From Kryptolebias marmoratus (lineage: Eukaryota; Chordata; Actinopteri; Cyprinodontiformes; Rivulidae): 64,000 bases of DNA. Under the pieces are notes generated by a model. The model did not search any database. It was not told the origin of the DNA and saw only the letters and a list, made by a program, of their open reading frames with translations. Every line of letters starts with the position of its first letter. The stretch's first letter is position 1. Shown in pieces: positions 13,502 through 24,300 of the stretch. Location of the stretch: contig NC_051434.1 in the NCBI RefSeq assembly GCF_001649575.2, positions 12,670,333 to 12,734,332 of the forward strand, read 5' to 3'. The position numbers were made by a program, and so were the translations under genes.

Positions 13502-13868
13502 AGGTAACTCTTGACTAAATGACCCACAATTTTGTCTAAATCTCTTTTTTTTGTATTTGTGCATTAGTTTTGAGATATCACATAGTGCTTCTAAAAACTG
13601 TAATACCTTGATGTTTTTCTGCTTGTATAATTAACAATCACAGATCTGGCTAAAAAGTAAATCATATGCACAATTTAAATATACAGCTGCAAACAATTTC
13701 AATGACAATTACATTTAAAGATGCATTTGTTTTTAGCCATGTTATAGAATTAGTTTCCATATTAATGGAACAGCCTCCACTAATACATCAGATTTCGGCT
13801 GGTTTTCAGGAGCAGTCTCTTCTTATTTGACATGATTTCCTCTCTGTTAAAAGTGTGCAGGTCTTCCT

Positions 13869-14190
13869 TCACGTCCTCTTCATATTTCCCACCGGATCGA
13901 TGGCGACAACAGCTCCGAAAGCAACCATACCTGACAGGCAATCGCATTTGTTATTGTAAAAGACAGCGAGACGACTCGAAACGTGGTCGCTTTGGTTGCT
14001 TACTTGCTGCGAAGGTGAGCTGCGCCACCGTCCCCAAGGAAGCAGGACCTCGTCGGACCATCTTCCAGCCTTCATTGAACACATAAACCCCGGCGAGGAT
14101 CAGCCCTCCTCCGGACGTGACCCTGCAGCTCCAGCAGCTCTTAAATGGTTGCGTGGATTTGGACGGCGTAGACTCCGGTGCTGTTGACAT
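13869..14190 (-). CDS. dmac1: DMAC1/TMEM261-like mitochondrial complex I assembly protein
   Basis: Two coding exons on the minus strand: 14190-14004 (ATG at 14190; 187 nt) and 13930-13869 (62 nt, TGA), separated by a 73-base intron with GTAAGC donor and TGTCAG acceptor. Total 249 nt, 82 residues. The protein carries 'KSCWSCRV' followed by a Gly-rich hydrophobic segment (about residues 27-38), then a second hydrophobic segment in exon 2 ('MVAFGAVVAIDP'). This order matches human DMAC1 (C9orf123), where a CWSC motif precedes the first membrane segment and a hydrophobic stretch followed by a D-P motif comes at the end; DMAC1 helps assemble the distal membrane arm of respiratory complex I in the inner mitochondrial membrane. 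The N-terminal region is shorter than human. The gene sits convergent to snx13 and head-to-head with btd, 475 bases apart. The assignment rests on motif order and exon-phase agreement. Confidence 0.75.
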
Positions 14191-14665
14191 TGTACAACAG
14201 CGCCTATGCTAATGCTAACAGCTAATATTTTCTTCGTCCCGAAACAAATGACTAGCTTCACAAACAAAGCTGTGTCCATAGACTAGGGTCCATTTGTGCA
14301 ACCCGGTGAAGAAAATCAAAATGAAAAATAAAAATGTAACAAAACTTTGCTACCAGCTCATTTTTTTCTGAGAAAGGTCAACTTATTGAAGTAGTTCCGG
14401 GTAACGTCACTGGAGTTTCCGCTTACATGCTCTTCAAAATAAAAGCCGTTCGGTTTTGCAATAAGCGGTAGTCATCTACTCTTATCTAAACATGAAAACA
14501 TCACAACACAGCAGTGAGTCTGAGTCTACTGTTTCGCAAGCGGAGCTTCTTCTTATCACCTGTTTAAAAAAAAAAAAAAAAAGTAGGCTGAGTCAGCTGT
14601 GCTTCAGCTAAGGAGGACTTCTGACCCTTCAGGTTCTTAATAACCAGCACTGAGAGAGAGACAAG
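14191..14665. promoter_or_regulatory. Shared head-to-head promoter interval, dmac1-like / btd
   Basis: Only 475 bases separate the two divergent start codons, so both promoters should lie here. No clear TATA box; the interval includes a poly-A run at 14565-14582 and repeated 'gctaa' words at about 14206-14226. Function is inferred from geometry only. Confidence 0.45.
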
Positions 14666-17222
14666 ATGCTACTATTCATTCTGATTATTGTCAATATTTG
14701 TCTGGGTCAGCTGGAGCCCGTTGAGGATTCATACGTGGCAGCTGTGTACGAGCACGCTGTCGTTCTGAACCCGGAGCCTCACGTCCCCCTGTCCCGCCAC
14801 GAGGCCCTGCAACACATGCAGAGGAACCTGGACATCTACGAGGAGCAGGCGGCCCTGGCTGCACAGCAAGTATGGACTGAGGGCTCTCGGTGATATTTTG
14901 TTATCATAATCTAGGCTGAACACAAGTGGAGAGCAGATAAGTCTTCTACAAGACATCATCTATTACTTACAGAATCAGAACATTTACCTCAATTTGTTCT
15001 TTTTTAAACACGTAAAGATCAAATTCTGCCTGATTAATGGCAAAGTTAAGATTAAAATCTATAATGTTTATCATCTGGGTGACTTCATGAGCAAAGCAGT
15101 TTCTACTGAACCTAAAAACTTTAGTGAATTAAAGTAGTTTGTTTTTGTCAGCAGACGAACCTGTTCCATCATTCTGTTCTCCCTCAGGGCGCTCAGATAC
15201 TCGTGTTTCCAGAAGACGGGATCCACGGTTTCAACTACACCCGTTCATCCATCTGTGGCTACTTGGAAACCGTTCCCGACCCCCAACAGGAGAGCTGGAA
15301 CCCCTGCGAGGAGCCGGGCAGACACAACGACACAGAGGTCAAGAGTCATACGCTGAAACTAGAAATCAATCACACTTCTGTTTAAAGATGGAGACAACAC
15401 TAAATCGACTCAATTCAGCTTTTTTTTTTTACCTATATAGTTTCGATTCACAACAGAAGTCCTCCCAGGGCACTATTCAAAAAAAAAAAAGTCCAAATTC
15501 AGTTGAAAACAGATCCAGATTCAAATACAATTACAGTCAATTCAATCCAACTATAATACAGTACATTCACATACAGTTCATTTGGAAAAAGTTATCTATC
15601 TAAGGAAAGCAGCAGGATTATGTTGAGTCTTCACTTCATCACAACATCCCATCCTGAGCAGCACACAGCGACAGTGGAAAGAAACAACTCACGTTTCACA
15701 GGAAGAACCAGCAGAACCAGAACCAGAACCAGGCTTGGGATGGGCTTTAATATAAGATGGAGTTTGGTTGTTTGGAGTGTTTTTATCACATTTGTTTGCT
15801 TGGTTCACCTAGGTTCTCCAGAGACTGAGCTGCATGGCTCGTCGCTACAACCTCTACTTGGCGGCGAACATGGCTGATCTCCAGCCCTGTCCCCTGAAGA
15901 CAGACCCGTCCACAGCGTGTCCTTCTGATGGACGGTGGCAGTTCAACACCAACGTGGTTTTCAAGTACCGAGTGCACCTTCGATGAACAAAGTGACCAAA
16001 CACAATTAGCTTTTTTTTTTTTTTTTAATGCCAACTTCAACTTCTTATTCACAGTTCTGATGGCCTCCTGGTGGCACGCTACCATAAACACAACCTCTAC
16101 TTTGAGGAGGCCTTTAACGCACCTCCACAACCAGAAATCGTTACATTCGATACGCCTTTTGCTGGGAGGTTTGGCCTCATCATCTGCTTTGATATCCTGT
16201 TCCGAGATCCTACAGTAACCCTTGTGGAAAAGGTAAAAACACACCAACTTGCTCAAAAAAATGTGACTTGATTTGCTCCTGTTTTTTTTTTTTTTTTTTT
16301 GCTTTTGCTCCTCTTTCAGGGTGTCCGTCAGCTGATCTTCTCCACGGCCTGGATGAACCAGCTCCCCCTGCTGGACACAATTCAGTTTCAGCGGGCGTTC
16401 AGCACGGGCGCCAACATCACTTTGCTGTCCGCCAACATTCGGAACGACCGACTCATCATGACAGGAAGTGGCATCTACACCCCTTTCTCTGCCACCTACC
16501 ACCACGCTAAGAAGGGAGACCCAGAGGAGGGCAGGCTGGTTGTAGCTCGGGTGCCAGTCTTAGCCCCGCTGTGGGGGACTGAATCCACGCCATCGGTGGC
16601 TGAACCTGCTGCTTACTGCCTCAGGGAGAGCTGTGCTGATCCTCCTCCACCCGACACCGCCTATCCCACCTTCACCTCGTCCATGATGCACGACCCGTTT
16701 AAATTCGTCCTCCTGAACGAAGGAGGGGGTGATGTCACAGTGTGCGACGGCGCCTTTTGCTGCCACCTTCAGTACAAGTGGACAGCACATGACAAAAGGA
16801 AGGAGCTCTACGCGCTGGGAGCGTTCTCAGGAACGCATGTCGTGAACGGACGTTACGCCGTGCAGGTAGAAACCACAAATATTCCGACAACTTTTAAACC
16901 AACAAAGAAAAAAAAAAGTCCCATTTCTCTACCTCCACTCCATCGACAGGTGTGCGCCGTAGTCCGCTGTGCAGACCTGGAGTCCAGCTCCTGTGGGCAG
17001 AACGTGGAGGAGGCCGAGTCCCAGATGGACTTCTCGTTGGAGGGGCGGTTCGAGACCAGATACGTGTACCCCGCAGTCCTGGCGAGCGGTCTGGTCCTGG
17101 AGCAGCCTGAGGAGCTGGAGAAAACTGCAGACGGGAGAGTGACAATGAAACACGCGAGCAGGACCGGCGGCCTGGTCACCGCCTGCCTGTACGGACGAAT
17201 GTACCACCTGGACAATGAATGA
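14666..17222 (+). CDS. btd: Biotinidase (secreted nitrilase-family amidohydrolase)
   Basis: Biotinidase releases biotin from biocytin and biotinyl peptides; secreted/lysosomal. Exons: 14666-14869, 15188-15337, 15813-15964, 16055-16232, 16320-16865, 16950-17222 (TGA); total 1503 nt, 500 residues. The start is followed by a hydrophobic signal peptide (about residues 1-15, ending near 'CLGQ'). The nitrilase-type catalytic residues are present: Glu77 in '[13 protein letters not shown]', Lys180 in '[10 protein letters not shown]', Cys213 in 'LIICFDILF'. The blocks '[10 protein letters not shown]' and '[10 protein letters not shown]' and an intact C-terminal vanin/biotinidase domain follow. The C-terminus ends '[11 protein letters not shown]' with no hydrophobic tail, which favours secreted biotinidase over GPI-anchored vanins (pantetheinase), the main alternative. 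The adjacent ankrd28 gene matches the human BTD-ANKRD28 neighbourhood. All phases agree and there is no lesion. Confidence 0.93.
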
Positions 17223-17341
17223 ACTGCTCGGGAAACATCCAGATTCTTCTTCCTTATTTCCACAACTTTCACTGAATTTGGCCTGGCACATTCCGCATCA
17301 TCTTGCCGACGACAAACAATCAGCAATAATTGCACACTTAT

Positions 17342-17347
17342 AATAAA
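17342..17347 (+). terminator. Polyadenylation signal, btd
   Basis: AATAAA 120 bases after the btd stop. A second AATAAA lies near 17405-17410, so two ends are possible. Confidence 0.6.
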
Positions 17348-17434
17348 ACTGAATTATGATCGATTTCGTCGCTGACATTTACTGTAGCCATTACACATTT
17401 TCTTGAATAAACGAACTAAATCAAAACAAATCTG

Positions 17435-18374
17435 TTTATTCATTTGTTACTTAATCTTTACAAACATTGCACCAAGTATCATCCAACCCTCTGCCTAAAA
17501 TTTGCATATTCCTAAAAAGGCAATATTTAGTAATGTCTTTCTTTATCACTCTCTCTCACACACACACACAGATACACACACACAAACACACAGTGTCACT
17601 GCTTTCCACTGCCTCCAGTACAGAAATCATTCATTAAATAGTTACAGCATTGCAAGTTCAACAACCCCACAGATTGTTTCAGGTTGAAAACAGCTGTACA
17701 GTAAATGGGTCTGACATCTACCTGCTGTCAGAATCAGCTCTCAAAGATATAAATACAAAGAACTCATTAATGACTGGTGGTTTCATGATCATCTACACAA
17801 TATTATTAGTGTTTGTGACAGCTGAAAAAGGACTATAAATAATAAAACAAACAAAAAATAATCAAGTACAGTAGGAAAGACAATCCCTAATCAGCTGGTC
17901 CCATTAGACTGTTCCTCTGTTTCTTTAGACAATCATGCTTAAAAAAAACATCTTACATCACTTGATGCTTTTGTAGGAAACAGGTTAAAACCTTTGAAAA
18001 GGGTTAAAACCATTTAAGAGAGAATCCACAAATAGTACAAGCTCAACTAATAAAAGAAAATACTGTTTTAAATTTGAAAAGATTTGGGTCATGTTACTGA
18101 CCGTACAGTGCTGTAAGGGGGAAAACTAAAACAAAACTGTAGTGTGTACACACTTTAATCTACACTGTAGTTCATAATTTCCCCTCCAAATGGGTATGCA
18201 CCTTAAGATAACAGGTATGTGGTTTATTTGAAGGCTATTTTTAGATTTAAAGAAGCTTACCTAAAAATAACCTGCTCTACTTTCTCCCTCTTTTAGTCTC
18301 TTTGAGAGTTCTCTATTAAGGCTCCTGAGTGGCTTGCTAGCCCGCCAGAATCATCCGTCTCAGTCCGCCGGTCC
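17435..18374 (-). other. ankrd28: ankrd28 3'UTR, tail-to-tail with btd
   Basis: No coding exon between the ankrd28 stop (18375) and btd. Minus-strand AATAAA signals are at 18228-18223 and at 17440-17435; the distal one would bring the ankrd28 3' end to within about 100 bases of the btd signal. A CA/CACA tract lies at about 17556-17592. Confidence 0.55.
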
Positions 18375-21300
18375 TCAGTACGTCTCTGAGTCCGAGTCGT
18401 TCAGTTCGTCGTCTGCAGAAATGGAGGACAGCGGCCGCTCGGGCCTGCAGTACGAGGCGTGGTCAGGCCGCAGAGCGGGCGGGGTATCAAAGGCGACGCC
18501 TTTGGAGACGTGGTTTGAGGTGGGGTGGTGGTTGATGACCGTCTGAGTGAGGGACAGGGTGGGTAAGGCCGCTATCGTGACCATGGGGGAGGTGGGCATC
18601 ATCGAGTTGAGGATGAGAGCCAAGCAGTCGGCGACATCCCGGTTTGGAGCACAAGCCAAAGCTGGGGTGTAACCTGAGCGTATAAGAAACAAGGGAGGGG
18701 AAAAAAAAAGACCGGTCGTAAGTCACACCTAGATGAAAGTCTAATTATTGTGTGTCCTGAAACATTGGGAGGAAAGCTGACCGTTTTCATCCACCGCTAA
18801 CACACTGGCTCCTTTCCCCAACAGCTCCTGGACAACGACCGTTAGTCCCATTCTGGCTGCTACGTGCAGCGGCCTGTGGAGGAAGGGTCACACCGTTAAA
18901 GGATTATCCAGCCACAGCTCAGGCGTGTGCTTCCGTGACGAACCACATACGTCTGGAGCGCAGCATTTGTGCAGTTGATGAGGTTCTTGTCGCTGATCTT
19001 CTCCAGAATCAACAAGGCACTCGTTTCGTGACCCTGAAAGGAGCGAAGAGCAACACAAGTGATTAACGGCGACGATAAAAAGATTCAAAAACGAATAACT
19101 TTCACACGTCTGATGTATCTTTACGGCTTCGGCTTCGTATGGCTTCCTCTCCCACATTTACGCGGGTTTAGCATTGTTTAAGCCAACGTGCACGCGCCGC
19201 CATGCCAGCTTGTGCATTTTTCCAAAACTTTTAGGGAGTGGAGAAAAGTAAAACCAGCTGTGCGTGTTCCTCCATCTGTTGCTCAGCCTTAGGTGTGCAG
19301 GAAATAAACAACCCCACTACTGGGAAACTTTAAATAAACAGAGCATATCTGTGGGTCAGTAGATTTACTGATGCATGACAACTTACTGACTACCAGGTTT
19401 CCTGTCACTGCACAGGTTTTCAGCAAGTATCACTAACTTTGTGCTCTGCTCATGGTGCCGATTGCCTAACCGCTTTTTCCTTTTGTGGTCTGAACATTTA
19501 TACCACAAAAATGCAGAAAATCCCACTCGTTTTGTTATGGAGTTTATTCACAAGTAATGAATGGTTGTTACCTTACTACAAGCTAGATGCAGAGCCGTGT
19601 TCTTGTTGGTGTCCTGCAGAGACAGGTCTGCTTTACCGCTGCTCACCAGCACCTCTGTGACGCGTGAAAGAAGAGAATTACATGCAAGCGGGCTCTAAAG
19701 GGTTTCAGTTCCGTCTTCTGCGCGGGGTCTGTAAGTGAACTCACCCACGGCGTTCGTCTGCCCGTTCAGAGCTGCCATCATCAGTGGTGTCGTGTGTGTT
19801 TGTGTGTCGACAACATTGGCCTGAGCGCCGTGGCTCAGAAGAAGGGAGACGCACTCCACGTGGTCAGAAAAGGCCGCAGCGTGAAGCGGGGTCCTGCAGC
19901 AACAAACACGTTTTGAAACAAATCGACTTACACGGAACGTTTTTTTTTTTTTATGAATAACACCCATTATCTCTCACCTTCCTTTGGAGTCAGCGGTGTT
20001 GACGATACTTTCACCCAGGGAGTCAATTAGCATCTCAGCCACCCCCTCGTTATCGTTCATGCTGAAACACAACAACTCTGTCACACACACACCATATCTA
20101 CCTGCGTATCGTCACTCACGGTACAAAGAGCTGATGCCTTACACAGCGCAGTGCAGCGGGCTGAACGAGTTGCCCTTAATGTTCCTGCACACCTCGTGAT
20201 CCAACAACACCTCCACACATGCATCGTAACCTGACAGGGCAGGCAGAAGAGCAGAAGTTTACAGTTTAGTTTCGGCTTCACGCAGAGCAAAAGATGCCGG
20301 CTCGTTCGTCAGCGTGTCGTGCCGTGTTCCGGTACCGTTGTAGCAGGCCCAGTGCAGCGGTGTGTAGCCCTGGTTGTCTGTGAGGTGCGTGTGCGTGAGA
20401 GAAGAGCTGGCACTTTGCAGGAGGGTACTTAATATACCAACGTGACCACAAGCTGATGCCAGGTGCAGCGGCGTGCGGCCCCGGATGTCCTTCACACACA
20501 CGCTGACCCCACGCTGGAGTAAAGCCTCCGCACACTCCTCCTGACCGACCACAGCCTGCGTAAAATACAACATCAAAAATGATTACAATGCATACAAAAT
20601 TTACAGAACAAACAAACAAAAAAATGTCCGTTAAAATCCAATAAATGCCTCTAAGTCACAAAATGCTGCCATTAAACTGCGATGTTAGTGAAAGGGTTAC
20701 TCTCACCCCGCGGTGCAGTGCTGTCCGGCCCCAGCGGTCCTGAGTCTCCACACAGGCTCCTTGACTGAGCAAAGAGTACACACACTCTGTGTGTCCGCTC
20801 AGCACTGCCAGCATCAGAGGAGTCCTGAGCACATTGGGGAAATATGGCCTAACTCAGTAAGATTTATTTATCAGCTAATGCTACTTGGAGATATATCTAT
20901 AAACATATTAGTGGGATTATAGCATCTGGCTGAAGTCATTTCTGCACACACTCACTGTCCGTTGGTGTCTTGTGCGTCCACGTTAATGTGTTGGTTGTTG
21001 TGGCTCAGAAGCAGGTGAAGGCACTCTGTGTGGCCATTCATAGCTGCAGCAGACAAACACAAATACACACATTTCATCTTAGGTGTTTGTTTTCTGCAGA
21101 AGTAGCACATTTTCTGTGCGTTTAAAGAAAGCGTCCTTTGCTTAGGCCCGTCTCCGTGTGTGTACCTGCAGCATGTAAGGCCGTCTTTTTGTGTATATAG
21201 TCACGGGCCATCGGGGAGGCGCTGTGATGCAGCAACAGCGACGCACATTCCTGATGCCCCCTTGAGCAAGCCAGGCCGAGCGGGGTGCGTCCGTCTGGGC

Positions 21301-24300
21301 TGCGCACGTCCACATCCAACAGGGACGACAAGAGAACCTCTAATGCTCCACAGTGTCCGTGGTAAGCCTGGATACGAGAAAAAACACCACGTCGTCAAAC
21401 AAACTTTTATTTTAAAAGGTGACGGTATAACACAATCTAATATAAAGACAGGCATCTTGGTTGTGAGAGGCACATGAAGATAAATCCAAGCACTCTTTTA
21501 GAACTTCAAACTCACCGCCAGATGGAGTGGACTGAGCGAGGCCTGGGTCTCCGAGTCTCTCAAGATGTCTGTTCCTGGTGTCTCCAGTAACTGACCCACA
21601 AATGACACATTATTCATGCTGGATCGAGATTTTCACATTTGTCAAGCCATGGGCTCAACAGCACAGAAGTTAACCACAGTCTCTGCTCCATGAGCTTTAA
21701 ATGTGGTTCAAGTCATGAATAGCAGGTGTGCAGCGGATTAAAGAAGTACTCATACTAATGTCAGGTGTAAACAGGACCATAGGAGCATCACCTTCTTTAC
21801 AGCTGGGAACTACAATCCAACAGAAGGAGCTACTAACTGTAGAAGCTCAAAGGTTTACTGAAAAGTCTTACCGCATCGAGAGGTCTCACACTTGCGATCT
21901 ACAAGAAACAAACATTTTTTATGATTTCGTGACAATTCTTCTTCAGGGAATTTTAAATAACCATTTTCAGTGACCGTAAAAACCTGTCCTCACCAGCTCC
22001 AGGCAGAACGTGCGTCCGTACGCTGAGGCGTAGTGCACCGCACTGTAACCCTGTTTGTCTCTCACCCCCGGGTCGGCGTCGTTCCTCAACAGGTACTCCA
22101 CACACCTGACAACGACCGAGACGTTTACAGGTTTTCTCCTCCCCCCCTTCGTTTAACACCGAAGCAAGAGATGTGCGCGTGACGGAGATTAAACACGAAG
22201 ACGAGCTTACTTTCCGTCTGTGTCAGCTGCGGCGGCGTAGTGTAAGGGGCTGCAGCCTCTCTGGTCCACCTCGTTAACACTTGCCCCGGAGCCCACCAAC
22301 GCAAACACGCACTGGTAGTTGCAGTTGGCTGATGCATAGTGTAGTGGAGCCCTGGGAGGGAGGGACACAGTTTAACACTTTCTATCTCTTACTAGCAGCA
22401 ATGTTGGTGCAGTTCTTCTTCTGACCTTTGAGCTTACCTTCCAAAGTTGTCCTTCCTGTTAAAGTCGGCTCCTATGTTCAACAGCAAGTTCAGACACTCC
22501 AGGTTCCTGTTTGGAGAGCGCATATTGAAAACTCATCAATTCAAGAGTCGTGTGTTATTTAAGAGTCAGGAGAATATTGTGGAACATTTTTGCTCATGAC
22601 ACGTTCAACCTAGATATGCTTTCAGACTGTACAAAAACTATGTAAGACATAAAGGAGGGTGTAATGGGAATGCAAAGTGCTTCAATGATTCTCTGCTGCA
22701 TGTAAGTTAAAGCTGTGTTTAAGTGTTAGAATAAAAAAGTACAGAAGCATGTATGGCACCATGTTTTAGTGAAGGAGCACTCCTTATCTTATAGAGCTCT
22801 GGGGTGTAGGAAGCAGTTACCTGATCCCTACACCCATTGGGAGACCCCTCCTCATCCTACGGAAAGTTATGGAGTGTGTTGAGCAGGGTATTAAAAGAGG
22901 GGGGGGTCTTTTGTTCTGTGGTCAGACTCCCTCTGCTGACTCACCTCAGCTCAGTGATTCTCAGCTATATAGCTTAAATAAATTATCCTAAGACAAAACT
23001 CTTTGTTTTCCTCTTTGTTAAAGAAAATTCCACAAGGGCAAGGCATGAAACAGCAGTAAACAGCACAGCAAGAGAGAATATTCACCCTCCAGCTGCAGCG
23101 GCATGGAGACAGGTCCTTCCGAAGTCATCAGGGTTGTCTATGACAAACCCTGCACAAATATGCAATCAGCATCAATCTGTACGTCAACCAGGTGTTTCCA
23201 CAGCAGAGATGGTGTCAGTGTGAACGTACCTGAGGACAGCAGCTTCCTGCAACAATCTGAGAAGCCGCTGAGAGCTGCCAGGTGTAGAGGCAACATCCCA
23301 TGAATGCCCCTCCTTTAAAAAAGGCAAAGGCAAGCCATTACAGGTCGAACTAATAAGGTCATGAGAGCTTATAAAATTTTGAACGAACCCAAGTGTTTAA
23401 TCGCAGTTTAATTTACATTTATACGTTTTATAACTAAAGCAGAGAAGAGGGAAAAGCCACAGATGGTGAAATGTCACGTCTTACTGACTTGACAGTGTTG
23501 GCTCCGTGTTTTATGAGTGCTGTGATGATGAGCTCATGGCCATAGCGGGCAGCGATGTGAAGGGCAGTGTTTCTGCTTTTGTCTTCACAGTCAATGTCAG
23601 CTCCTGCAATACGAACAAAAAAGGTATTTGAGGATTTTTTCCATAAAAAAAGAGCACAAAGAAACTAAATTAATAATAAAAAAAGAAAAACAGCTTTTAA
23701 TGAAACATACAGAACAGCACATTCACAATCGCTACTCTTGACATGCAAACTAATTTCAAACCAGGCATGAAACGGACAGCACGCTGGTTAGGAGGAGGAG
23801 GAGGAGGGGTCACACCGTTTTGAATGAGGGTCTGGGAGCAGGAGAACCTTCCATGTGTAGCTGCCATGTGAAGGGGAGTCTTCCCGTCCTTACTCTGAAC
23901 AGACGGATCAGATGAGCAGAGAGAGGAAAAAGGTCAGCAGCTGATCAAATGTGAGTAAAACTACAGAAACTTAATACGAACAAAAGCTAAGCTAGACCCC
24001 CTTGTGGTCCATCTTCGCTAACACAATCCCCGAGCAGCTTGCTGCCTCAGGGAGTCACCTCCCTCCTCTAACATCCATATGGCCTTGCATCTTGAGGCTG
24101 TGGAAAACCTAATATCAGTTTCCATCACACCCACCAAAGTGTTAAGCAAACAGATTTCAGCTTCCTGGTAAGTCCTGAGCACGATACACGATCATAAGAG
24201 CTGGGGACACAATTTATTTATTTATTTTATTTTTTTATCATTTATACGGTCTGTGAGTGAACACACTCCAGTTATATTAAAGCAAAACAAATGCTGCTTC

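Noticed and set aside
15786..16505. 239-codon minus-strand ORF in btd
   Set aside because: It covers btd exons and introns antisense, includes a translated poly-T/poly-A tract, and crosses real btd splice sites.
16853..17335. 160-codon minus-strand ORF over the btd last exon
   Set aside because: Shadow of the plus-strand exon; no recognisable domain.
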